From assembly GCF_025716945.1 (NCBI RefSeq), contig NZ_JAOVZT010000012.1:1-39301 (forward strand): a stretch of DNA of 39,301 nt, read 5' to 3'. The notes beneath the pieces are model-generated. The model did not search any database. It was not told the DNA's origin and worked only from the letters and a program-made list of their open reading frames with translations. Of this stretch, positions 16,366 to 23,885 are shown piece after piece. How positions within the stretch are numbered: position 1 is the stretch's first letter; each line of letters begins with the position of its first letter. Position numbers and translations under genes: made by a program. Origin of the DNA: Geodermatophilus sp. YIM 151500. GTDB taxonomy: Bacteria > Actinomycetota > Actinomycetes > Mycobacteriales > Geodermatophilaceae.

Positions 16366-16436
16366 CCCGGGGGCATAGGAAGCTATGCCTGCGCTTCCGC
16401 CCCCGAGATGCCGGCAAAGCTTCCAATGCCGCGGGG
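16366..16436. repeat. Long palindromic element between the small and large hydroxylase subunit genes
   Basis: The arm 16366-16389 contains GGCATAGGAAGCTATGCC, itself a 7-bp-arm palindrome. The arm 16413-16436 is a near-perfect inverted copy (GGCAAAGCTTCCAATGCC), with 23 nt between. CCCCG/CGGGG ends extend the pairing. The layout resembles a REP or MITE-like intergenic unit and could modulate the operon by folding in the mRNA. Confidence 0.65.
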
Positions 16437-16448
16437 AGGCGGGCGGGC

Positions 16449-18944
16449 GTGACCACCAAGTTGTTCGGGGAGCCGGTGCGGCGGCGGGAGGACGCCCGGC
16501 TGATCACCGGCCGGGGCCGCTACGTCGACGACATCGGCCACACCGCGCTGGCCGCCGCGTTCGTGCGCTCGCCGCACGCGCACGCCCGCATCGTCGACAT
16601 CGATGTCGACGCCGCCCTCGACGTCGAGGGGCTCGTCGCCATCTACACCTACGAGGACCTCACCGGCCCGCTTGCCGAGCCGCTGCCGGTGCTCATCCCG
16701 CACCCGCAGCTGCACGCGCCGCGCACCGGCTACCCGCTGGCGAGCGGCGAGGTGAACCACGTGGGCGAACCGGTGGCGATGGTCGTGGCGACCGACCGGT
16801 ACGTCGCCGAGGACGCCTGCGACCGGATCGTGGTCACCTACGAGGAGCTGCCGGCCGTCGTCGGGGTGGACGCCGCGCGCGCGGCGAGATCGGCCGTCCA
16901 CGAGGAGATCCCGGACAACGTCGCCGCCGTCCACCACCAGGAGACCGGGGACGTCGAGGCGGCGCTGGCCACCGCCCCGCGCACGCTCTCCTTCACCCAG
17001 TACATCGAGCGCAGCGCCTCCATGCCCCTGGAAGGCAAGGGCGTGCACGCCCGGTGGGACGCCGACGACGGCTCGCTGCGGGTCCACACCAGCACCCAGG
17101 CGTCGACGTCGGTGCGGGCAGCCATCGCGGCCAAACTGCAGCTGTCGCTGGACCAGGTCGAGGTCATCGCGCCGGACGTCGGCGGGGGCTTCGGCGTGAA
17201 GATCGTGCACCCGTGGCCCGAGGAGCTGCTGGTCCCGATGGCCGCGATCGCGCTGGGTCGCGAGGTGAAGTGGACCGAGGACCGGCGCGAGCACTTCATC
17301 GGGTCGGCGCACGAGCGGCAGCAGCGGCAGGAGATCACCGTCGGCTACGACGACGACGGCCGGCTGGTCGCCCTCGACGTCCACATCTGGCACGACAACG
17401 GCGCCTACACGCCATACGGGATCATCGTGCCGATCGTGACCGCGACCCAGCTGGTCGGCCCGTACGTGATCCCCACGTACCGGGTGAAGGTCGAGAGCGT
17501 CTACACGAACACCGTCATCGTGACGCCGTACCGCGGCGCCGGGCGGCCGCAGGGCTGCTACGCGATGGAGCGGACGATGGACCGCATCGCCGACGTGCTC
17601 GGGCTCGACCGCGCCGAGGTCCGGGCGCGGAACCTCATCCGGCCCGACCAGTTCCCCTACGACCACCACCTGACGTTCCAGGACGGCCGGCCGGTCATCT
17701 ACGACTCGGGCGACTACCCGGGCCTGCTGGACAAGCTGAAGGCGCTCGTCGGCTGGGAGGACGCCGAGGCGATGCGCCGGGACGCCGAGGCCCGCGGCAC
17801 GCTGCTCGGCGTCGGCATGGCGCTGTACGTGGAGGGCACCGGCCCGGGGCCGTACGAGGGCGGGCACGTGCAGGTGCTCGGCAGCGGCAAGGTGCTGGTG
17901 TCGACCGGGCTGACCTCGCAGGGGCAGGGCCACGAGACCGTGCTGGCCCAGATCGTCGCCACCGAGCTCGGCGTGCCGATCGAGGACATCGAGGTGACCA
18001 CCGGCGACACCCGGCGGTTCGGCTACGCGGTGGGCACCTTCGCCTCGCGGGCGGCGGTGATGAGCGGCAACGCGGTGGCGCTGGCCGCGCGCGGGGTGCG
18101 GGAGAAGGCCCTGCGGATCGCCGCCGACGTGCTCGAGGCCGACCCGGGCGACCTGGAGATCGACGAGGGCCTGGTCCAGGTGCGCGGCACCCCGGGCGCC
18201 GCCGTCCCGCTGCGCACGGTCGCCGTGCTGTCGAACCCGTTGCGCTACGCCTTCGACGAGGCGGCGAGGCAGGCGACGCAGTTCGCCACGCACGACGACA
18301 GCAAGCCGCCGGTCGCCGAGGACGACGAGCCCGGCCTGGAGTTCCGCGACTACTACTCCCCGCTGCGCTCGACGTTCGCCTCCGGCGCGCACGCGGCGGT
18401 GGTCGAGATCGACCCGGCGACGTTCGAGATCGACGTCGTGAGGTACGCCGTGGTCCACGACTGCGGCAACGTGGTGAACCCGATGATCGTCGAGGGCCAG
18501 GTGCACGGCGGCGTCGCGCAGGGCGTGGGCGGGGCGCTGTACGAGCGGATGGCCTACGACGCCGACGGGCAGCTGCAGAACGCGTCGTTCATGGACTTCC
18601 TCATGCCGTACGCCTCCGAGGTGCCCGACGTCGACATCGACCACCAGCAGACGCCGTCGCCGCTCAACCCGCTGGGCATCAAGGGCGCCGGGGAGGCGGG
18701 GGTCATCCCCGGCACGGCGGCGATCGCCTCGGCGATCGAGGACGCGACCGGACGGCGGATCACCCGGATGCCGATCGCACCGAGCGAGCTGTTCGACCTG
18801 GTGAACGACGAGTCGGCGGAGCGGACGGCCGCCTCGGCGCGCCGCGCGGGGACGGGAACGATGCCGGCGGGAACGATGCCGGCGGGAGTCAGGACGACGG
18901 GAGTCAGGACGACGGGAGTCAGGACGACGGGAGGCGGGGCGTGA
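16449..18944 (+). CDS. Molybdenum hydroxylase, molybdopterin-binding large subunit
   Basis: An 831-residue CoxL/XdhA-type catalytic subunit carrying the molybdopterin cytosine dinucleotide cofactor. Recognisable parts are GGGFGVKI, PYRGAGRPQG (about 360-369), SQGQGHET, HDCGNVVNPMIVEGQVHGG and GIKGAGEAG, where Glu near 748 is the expected catalytic base. The loop is PYRGAGR, the form II/hydroxylase type, not the AYXCSFR loop of true CO dehydrogenase. It therefore probably hydroxylates an N-heterocycle or aldehyde. The nucleobase permease in the operon suggests a pyrimidine or purine. The last 30 residues consist of 15-bp tandem repeats (MPAGT, RTTGV). The GTG start lies after GGGGAGG. Confidence 0.93.
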   Translation: MTTKLFGEPVRRREDARLITGRGRYVDDIGHTALAAAFVRSPHAHARIVDIDVDAALDVEGLVAIYTYEDLTGPLAEPLPVLIPHPQLHAPRTGYPLASGEVNHVGEPVAMVVATDRYVAEDACDRIVVTYEELPAVVGVDAARAARSAVHEEIPDNVAAVHHQETGDVEAALATAPRTLSFTQYIERSASMPLEGKGVHARWDADDGSLRVHTSTQASTSVRAAIAAKLQLSLDQVEVIAPDVGGGFGVKIVHPWPEELLVPMAAIALGREVKWTEDRREHFIGSAHERQQRQEITVGYDDDGRLVALDVHIWHDNGAYTPYGIIVPIVTATQLVGPYVIPTYRVKVESVYTNTVIVTPYRGAGRPQGCYAMERTMDRIADVLGLDRAEVRARNLIRPDQFPYDHHLTFQDGRPVIYDSGDYPGLLDKLKALVGWEDAEAMRRDAEARGTLLGVGMALYVEGTGPGPYEGGHVQVLGSGKVLVSTGLTSQGQGHETVLAQIVATELGVPIEDIEVTTGDTRRFGYAVGTFASRAAVMSGNAVALAARGVREKALRIAADVLEADPGDLEIDEGLVQVRGTPGAAVPLRTVAVLSNPLRYAFDEAARQATQFATHDDSKPPVAEDDEPGLEFRDYYSPLRSTFASGAHAAVVEIDPATFEIDVVRYAVVHDCGNVVNPMIVEGQVHGGVAQGVGGALYERMAYDADGQLQNASFMDFLMPYASEVPDVDIDHQQTPSPLNPLGIKGAGEAGVIPGTAAIASAIEDATGRRITRMPIAPSELFDLVNDESAERTAASARRAGTGTMPAGTMPAGVRTTGVRTTGVRTTGGGA
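18854..18928 (+). repeat. 15-bp tandem repeats at the 3' end of the large subunit gene
   Basis: GGGAACGATGCCGGC occurs twice (18854-18883), followed by GGGAGTCAGGACGAC three times (18884-18928), all perfect and in frame. They encode a Gly/Thr/Arg tail beyond the catalytic domain. Strain-to-strain copy number variation is likely. Confidence 0.9.
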
Positions 18945-19621
18945 ACCTCGACGGCTCGGCGGTGCTGCACGCGGACCGCGAGCGCGTGTGGTCGGCGCTG
19001 ACCGATCCGGCCGTGCTGGCCCGGACGATCCCCGGCTGCCGGTCGCTGGAGCAGGTCGGCGAGGACTCGTACCGGCTGGACGTCGCGGCCGGCGTCGGCG
19101 CGATCAAGGGCACCTACGCGGGCGAGGTGCACCTGACCGACCAGCAGCGGCCGGCGCGCTACGTCATGCACGCCTCCGGCGCCGGCGCGCCGGGCCAGGT
19201 GCGGGCGACGGTCACCGTCGACCTGGCGGACCAGCCCGACGGCCAGGACGGCGCGACGGTGCTGACCTGGTCGGCGGACGCGGTCGTCGGCGGGCCGGTC
19301 GCCGGCGTGGGTCAGCGGATGATCACCGGCGTGGCCAAGCGGATGGCCGGCCAGTTCTTCAGCGCGGTCGACGCCGAGCTGACCGGGGCCGCGGCCCCCG
19401 CACCCGCGGCCCCGGCCGCGCCGGTCGGGGCCGCACCGGCGGAGGCCGCACCGGCCGTTCCGGCAGCCGCGGCACCGGCGGCTGCCGGTCGCGTCTTCGC
19501 CGGCACCGCGGCCGCCCCGGCGCCCGCCGACGCCCGGGCCCTCGCGCTCGGCGCCGCCGGTGGCGCGCTGCTCACCCTGATCGGCGTCGCCGTCGGCTGG
19601 CTCCTCGGCCGCCGCCGCTGA
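18941..19621 (+). CDS. CoxG-like SRPBCC protein with C-terminal membrane anchor
   Basis: A 226-residue CoxG-family protein. The SRPBCC domain occupies about residues 1-145 (LDGSAVLHADRERVWSALTDPAVLARTIPGC). An Ala/Pro-rich linker follows, then one transmembrane helix (ALLTLIGVAVGWLLG) and a positive RRR tail. CoxG proteins recruit molybdenum hydroxylases to the membrane, coupling them to the respiratory chain. GTG 18941 overlaps the large subunit stop (GTGA), so it belongs to the hydroxylase operon. Its presence suggests that electrons go to a membrane acceptor. Confidence 0.9.
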   Translation: MNLDGSAVLHADRERVWSALTDPAVLARTIPGCRSLEQVGEDSYRLDVAAGVGAIKGTYAGEVHLTDQQRPARYVMHASGAGAPGQVRATVTVDLADQPDGQDGATVLTWSADAVVGGPVAGVGQRMITGVAKRMAGQFFSAVDAELTGAAAPAPAAPAAPVGAAPAEAAPAVPAAAAPAAAGRVFAGTAAAPAPADARALALGAAGGALLTLIGVAVGWLLGRRR

Positions 19622-19714
19622 TCCCGCCGCCCGCGCCGGCCCGCGAACCCGACCCTCCGCAGCGGGAAGCACGCGGAGCACGCCGCGCCGAGCGCGCCGC
19701 GCGGCGGCGGTGCC

Positions 19715-20335
19715 TCACTCGGTGTCCAGGCCCATCGCACCGGTCTCCAGCTCCCCGGCGAACCGGTAGCTGCACATCAGCGCCCCGGTCGACGACGGCG
19801 TGCACGACTGCAGGCGCCAGGTGCGCGGAACCGCGCCGTCGCCGAAGAGCCGCTTGCCCGGGCCCACCACGACCGGGAAGACGACCAGCCGCAGCTCGTC
19901 GACGAGGTCGGCGGCCAGCAGCGTCTGGACCAGCCCGTGCGACCCGTGCACCTGCAGCTCGCCGCCGTCCGCGGCCTTGAGCGCGCGCACCGCCTCCACG
20001 ACGTCGCCCTCGACCAGCCGTGCGGTGTCCCAGTCCAGCGAGGTCAGCGTGCGCGAGGCCACGTGCTTGGTCTTCGTCTGCAACCCGACGGTGACCGGGT
20101 CGTCGCCGGTCGCGTGCGGCCAGTGGGAGGCGAAGATCTCGTAGGTGCGGCGGCCGAGCAGGAAGTCCTCTGCCGGCCGGAACCACTCGTCCAGCTGCGT
20201 CCCGAGGGCGTCGTCGAAGTGCGGCACCAGCCAGCCGCCGTGGGCGAAACCTCCGTCGGTGTCCTCCTGCGGTCCTCCGGGCGCCTGCATGACGCCGTCC
20301 AGGGTGACGAACGTGGTGACGACGAGCGGTCGCAC
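19715..20335 (-). CDS. Dihydrofolate reductase-family (RibD C-terminal-like) protein
   Basis: A 206-residue protein of the RibD C-terminal/DHFR-like reductase family, which contains NADPH-dependent reductases of mostly unknown substrate. Motifs include VVTTFVTLDGVMQAPGG, FLLGRRTYEIFASHW, LQVHGSHGLVQTLL and DELRLVVFPVVVGPGKRLFG. GTG 20335 is chosen for its GAGGAGG ribosome site 5 nt upstream; an ATG at 20401 would add 22 poorly conserved residues. It lies 81 nt downstream of a response regulator on the same strand. It converges on coxG across 93 bp, in which I see no clear terminator. Confidence 0.87.
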   Translation of the reverse strand: MRPLVVTTFVTLDGVMQAPGGPQEDTDGGFAHGGWLVPHFDDALGTQLDEWFRPAEDFLLGRRTYEIFASHWPHATGDDPVTVGLQTKTKHVASRTLTSLDWDTARLVEGDVVEAVRALKAADGGELQVHGSHGLVQTLLAADLVDELRLVVFPVVVGPGKRLFGDGAVPRTWRLQSCTPSSTGALMCSYRFAGELETGAMGLDTE

Positions 20336-20416
20336 GGCTGCCTCCTCGGTGACGGGTCCTGTGCGACGAGACCGCCGGCGGCCGCCGGACTCATCGCTCA
20401 CCGCAACCAGCGGCGG

Positions 20417-21064
20417 TCAGGCCGCGCGCAGCCAGGTGAGGACGGCGAGCACCCGCCGGTTGTCGTCGGAGCTCGGCGGCAGTCCCAGCTTGGCGAAGAC
20501 CGCCGCGATGTGCGTCTCCACGGTCTTCGGGCTCAGGTACAGCTCCCGGCCGATCCTCGCGTTCGACCGCCCCTCGGCCATGAGCTGCAACACCTCGCGC
20601 TCCCGGGCGGTCAGCTGGTCGACTGCCGACGTCGTCCGCTGCCGGCGGAGCAGCCGGACCACCAGCTCGGGGTCGACCACCGTCTCCCCGGCGACCACCC
20701 GGACCAGGGCGTCGTGCAGCGCCGCGCTGTCCTCCACGCGGTCCTTGAGCAGGTAGCCGACCGACCGCGCACCCGACCGCAGCAGCCGGGCGGCGTAGGC
20801 CGACTCGGCGTAGGTCGACAGCACCAGCACGGCGAGCTCGGCGTACCGGGCGCGCAGCCGCTCGGCCACGACCAGCCCCTCGTCGGTGTAGGTCGGCGGC
20901 ATCCGCAGGTCGAGCACCACCGCGTCGGGCAGGTCGGCCGCCACCGCCGCGAGCAGCTCGTCGCCCGAGCCCGCCAGGGCGGTGACCTCGACCCCGGTCG
21001 CGGTGAGCAGGCCGGCCAGCCCGCTGCGGAACAGCGCCGAGTCGTCGGCCAGGGCTACCCGCAC
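20417..21064 (-). CDS. LuxR/NarL-family response regulator
   Basis: A 215-residue regulator. The receiver domain has the acidic pair Asp7/Asp8, phosphoacceptor Asp52 (VVLDLRMP) and the conserved Lys in GYLLKD. The C-terminal LuxR helix-turn-helix is [38 protein letters not shown] 21064 overlaps the kinase gene by 10 nt, so the two form a translationally coupled pair. Its targets are unknown; the downstream DHFR-like gene may be cotranscribed. Confidence 0.94.
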   Translation of the reverse strand: MRVALADDSALFRSGLAGLLTATGVEVTALAGSGDELLAAVAADLPDAVVLDLRMPPTYTDEGLVVAERLRARYAELAVLVLSTYAESAYAARLLRSGARSVGYLLKDRVEDSAALHDALVRVVAGETVVDPELVVRLLRRQRTTSAVDQLTAREREVLQLMAEGRSNARIGRELYLSPKTVETHIAAVFAKLGLPPSSDDNRRVLAVLTWLRAA

Positions 21065-22773
21065 GGGATCTCCGCGGTGATCCGGGTGCCCGCACCCGGG
21101 GGGCTGGAGATCCGCAGGGCGCCGCCGACGGCGCCGATCCGGTCGACCAGGCCGGTGAGCCCGCTGCCGCCGGCCGGGTCGGCACCGCCGACGCCGTCGT
21201 CCGCCACCTCGACGCGCAGCCGGCCGCCGGCCTCGTCGACCAGCACGCGGGCGGAGGTCGCCCCGGCGTGCTTGGCGGCGTTGGTGAGCGCCTCGCAGAC
21301 GAGGAAGTAGGCCGCGGTCTCGGCGGCGACGCTCCACCGCCGGTCGGGCACGTCGAGGCGCACCGGCAGCGGCAGCCGCTCGGCGACCGACTCCAGCGCC
21401 GGGCCGAGCCCCGCCTGCCCGAGCAGCGGCGGGTGCAGGCCGCGCGCGAGGTCGCGCAGCTCCTCGACGGCGCAGCGCAGGTCGGCACGCGCGGCGTCGA
21501 CCAGCTCCTTCGTGGCCTCGTCGGCGACGGCCGTGCGGACGGCGCCCAGCTGGATGGTCAGCGCCAGCAGCCGCTGCTGGGCCCCGTCGTGCAGGTCGCG
21601 CTCCAGCCGCCGGCGCTCGGCCAGCCCCGCCTCGACGATGCGCGCCCGCGACGCCCGCACCTGCTCCAGCTGCGCCCGGATGCCGGCCTGCAGCCGGGCG
21701 TTCTCCAGCGCCAGACCCGCCGCGCTCACCGCCGCCTCGACCAGCCGGCCGTGCCGCCGCAGCGACGGATCGGCCAGCACCAGGGCCAGCCGGTCGCCGT
21801 CACCGGCCGTCACCGGCACGACGAGCCGGCCGTCGCCGCCGGGCGGCTCGTCGGCGGGCCGCCCGTCCGTGCCGACCCAGGCCCGCTCGTCCGGCACCCA
21901 GTAGAGGACCTCCAGCCCCGGGTCTCGGAGCGCGCGGCGGAGCCGCTCGCGCACCTGGTCGAGCGGCGCCACCCCGGACAGGCCGACGACGACGTCGGCG
22001 ACCGCGCCGCGCTCCAGCCGCCGTCGCAGGGCGGCCGCCGCGAAGGCGAGCGGGATGGCGAGCAGGGCGACCGCGTGCACCAGGCGCAGCGCCGTGACGG
22101 ACTCTTCCGACCCGGCCAGCGCCCGGCCGATCCGGAAGCTGCCCAGCGCCACCCCGGCGGCGACCGCGCCGACGACGACCGGCACGAGTTCCCCGCGGTC
22201 CAGGCCGCGGGCACGGCGCACCTTGCGCGCCAGCAGGACGACGAACGCCGTCCCCAGCAGCACCGCGCCCACCCGGTCGACGGTGGCGAGCACCGCGGCC
22301 GACTCCGGGCCGAGCACCGGCGCCGGCCGCCACGGCCGCCCGCCCAGGGCACCCAGCGCCTCGACGCCGCCCGTCAGGGCCGAGCCGACGAAGACGGCCT
22401 GCAGCCACACGAAGAGGGTGACGACGAACGCCCGCTGCGCGGCTCCGGGCAGCCGGGCCGCGGGGTAGCGCAGCAGCACCGTGGCCCCGGCGGTGACGTA
22501 CAGGGCGGGGCAGACCAGGGCGACGACCGACAACAGCGGGCTCTGCCAGGCGTCGAGCCAGACGCCGGACCACGCCACCCCGGTGAGCGCCAGCAGCCGG
22601 CCGTTGGCGCGCTGCCCGCGATGCTCGGCCAACAGGGCACCGGTCACCACGAAGGCGACGGTGCCGACCCCGTTGACCAGCGCCAGCGCGGGCGCGGCGG
22701 CCCAGACCGGCCACTGCGTGACCACCGCGAGCACGAGACCGGCGAGCAGCGCACCCAGCCGACCCACCGACAC
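21055..22773 (-). CDS. Membrane sensor histidine kinase (HisKA_3/HPK7 type)
   Basis: A kinase of about 572 residues. The N-terminal third has several hydrophobic segments ([34 protein letters not shown] and others), followed by a GAF-like region. The dimerisation/phosphoacceptor box [15 protein letters not shown] has His395. The ATPase domain carries [10 protein letters not shown] and [10 protein letters not shown]. This NarX/DesK-like class pairs with LuxR-type regulators, as here. No ligand-binding periplasmic domain is evident, so the signal may be sensed in the membrane or by the GAF-like part. The GTG at 22773 is the best guess, with GTG 22767 an alternative. Confidence 0.88.
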   Translation of the reverse strand: MSVGRLGALLAGLVLAVVTQWPVWAAAPALALVNGVGTVAFVVTGALLAEHRGQRANGRLLALTGVAWSGVWLDAWQSPLLSVVALVCPALYVTAGATVLLRYPAARLPGAAQRAFVVTLFVWLQAVFVGSALTGGVEALGALGGRPWRPAPVLGPESAAVLATVDRVGAVLLGTAFVVLLARKVRRARGLDRGELVPVVVGAVAAGVALGSFRIGRALAGSEESVTALRLVHAVALLAIPLAFAAAALRRRLERGAVADVVVGLSGVAPLDQVRERLRRALRDPGLEVLYWVPDERAWVGTDGRPADEPPGGDGRLVVPVTAGDGDRLALVLADPSLRRHGRLVEAAVSAAGLALENARLQAGIRAQLEQVRASRARIVEAGLAERRRLERDLHDGAQQRLLALTIQLGAVRTAVADEATKELVDAARADLRCAVEELRDLARGLHPPLLGQAGLGPALESVAERLPLPVRLDVPDRRWSVAAETAAYFLVCEALTNAAKHAGATSARVLVDEAGGRLRVEVADDGVGGADPAGGSGLTGLVDRIGAVGGALRISSPPGAGTRITAEIPCG

Positions 22774-23111
22774 CGCCCCGCCGCCGTACCCGCCCCCGCC
22801 GCTCGCCACCGCCGCCGGGCCGGCCGCCCGCGACCGAGCCTCGTCGGCAGCAGTGTGACCACGGGGGCGGGGCCGCGGCAAGCACCCGGCGGGGGGACGG
22901 CGCGGACCGGGGTTTCCCCCGATCCGCCGGACGCCGCCGCCCGCGACGCTGGGCGCGTCCGGCCGCCCGGCCGGTCCTCCCCGACCGCCGCACCGAGCGG
23001 ACGCCCGCGGCCCTGAACCCGCCGCGGGTAGCCGGCCCTGACCCCGCCGGCGGGTGCGCGCAGCGTGGTCCCGGCGAACCGACGGCCACGCTGCGCGCAC
23101 GAGCCGTGCGA
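22774..23111. other. Gene-free stretch upstream of the histidine kinase
   Basis: The 338 bp hold the terminator of the selenoprotein gene (23054-23100). They also hold an imperfect direct repeat, GGCCCTGAACCCGCCGCGGG at 23009-23028 and a similar copy at 23034-23056. The kinase promoter must lie here, but I see no convincing hexamers. No small gene is supported. Confidence 0.5.
23054..23100 (-). terminator. 15-bp hairpin terminator after the UAG-containing gene
   Basis: Arms GTGCGCGCAGCGTGG (23054-23068) and CCACGCTGCGCGCAC (23086-23100) are perfectly complementary, with a 17-nt loop. The hairpin starts 11 nt past the stop codon of the minus-strand gene. Confidence 0.75.
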
Positions 23112-23768
23112 TCAGCCCGGCGGCGGGTGCTCCGCCCGCCACTCGTCGAACGCGGCGAGGAACGACTCGGCCATGTGCTGCTCGGTCTCCAGCTGCACCC
23201 GGTCGCGGTCGTCGACCATCCGCTTCGCCAGCGCCATGGTGTTCATCCGGATCGCCCGGAAGTACGGGATGAACGACGACGGTGTGAACGCCTTCTCCGA
23301 CGGCCGCGGGGTCACCCCCTCGGGCGTCCAGCCGGTCGGCGCGGGGACGGCGGGCAGGCCGAGGGACTCCAGCGCCGACAGCACCGGCTCGTCGTCCGGG
23401 CGGTCGGTGAAGTCGCGCGACAGCTCGCGGAACACCTCCCGCCCGTCCGGCGCCACCGCGATCACGACCGGCGCGAACACCCGGCGGTCGGGGTTCCAGG
23501 CGTCCAGCGGCTGCGCGAGGCGCTCGCCGCCGGGGTCGCTCACCCAGCGGAAGGGCAGGAACCACGTGCGGTTCATGGCCACCTGGACCTCCGGCGGGTC
23601 CACCGAGGCGAGCAGGACCTCCGCGCCGGCGGCCGACAGACGGGGCAGCGAACGGGCCAGGCGGACCGCCTGGGCGCAGCAGTAGGGCTACCAGTCACCC
23701 CGCAGGCCGACGAAGAGCAGGGCGGCGCGCTCGTCCGAGCGCAGGGACAGCAGGTCCGCGGACTCCAT
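23112..23768 (-). CDS. Thioredoxin-fold peroxiredoxin-like protein with in-frame UAG, candidate UAG-encoded selenoprotein
   Basis: Read from ATG 23768, the frame is open for 26 codons, meets TAG at 23690-23688, and continues for 191 more codons to the stop at 23112. Both parts form one thioredoxin-fold domain: AALLFVGLRGDW-(UAG)-PYCCAQAVRLARSLP...EVLLASVDPPEV. The UAG sits exactly where the first cysteine of the redox motif (GDWCPYC) belongs. Selenocysteine inserted at UAG is established in Geodermatophilus and Blastococcus. A 7-bp hairpin with a GGUC loop follows at the SECIS distance. The start has -10 TAGGCT 6 nt upstream (leaderless), and a strong terminator follows. The 218-residue product probably reduces peroxides or disulfides. 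Alternatives are a nonsense-mutated cysteine gene, or a short 163-codon product from GTG 23603 lacking the active site. Confidence 0.82.
23657..23673 (-). promoter_or_regulatory. SECIS-like hairpin downstream of the UAG codon
   Basis: On the mRNA, CCAGGCG and CGCCUGG form a perfect 7-bp stem around GUC, so the apical sequence reads GGUC. Exactly 20 nt separate UAG from GGUC. In E. coli fdhF mRNA a GGUC apical loop follows UGA by 18 nt and is read by SelB. No bulged U is evident in the upper stem, which differs from the E. coli element. Confidence 0.65.
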
Positions 23769-23885
23769 CGAGCGAGCCTACGTACGGCCCGACCCCCTCG
23801 CCCGACGACGCCGGACGGCCGGGACCCGTGCACCGTGCTCCCCACGGCTCGCCGCGCCCGGCCGGGCGTGCCAGGCTGCGCGGCG

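Noticed and set aside
16383-18644. 753-codon minus-strand frame opposite the molybdopterin subunit
   Set aside because: It is an antisense artefact of codon bias with no recognisable domain.
16449-18944. Aerobic carbon monoxide dehydrogenase
   Set aside because: The catalytic loop lacks the Cys-containing AYXCSFR signature; PYRGAGR and the permease context point to another substrate.
23657-23673. Intragenic hairpin as a transcription terminator
   Set aside because: It lies inside a continuous coding region with no T-tract, and the real terminator is at 23054-23100.
23603-23768. Treating the gene at 23112-23603 as a short stand-alone protein starting at GTG 23603
   Set aside because: The 55 upstream codons are in the same frame, read as the missing first strand and active-site helix of the fold, and have their own promoter; only the UAG interrupts them.
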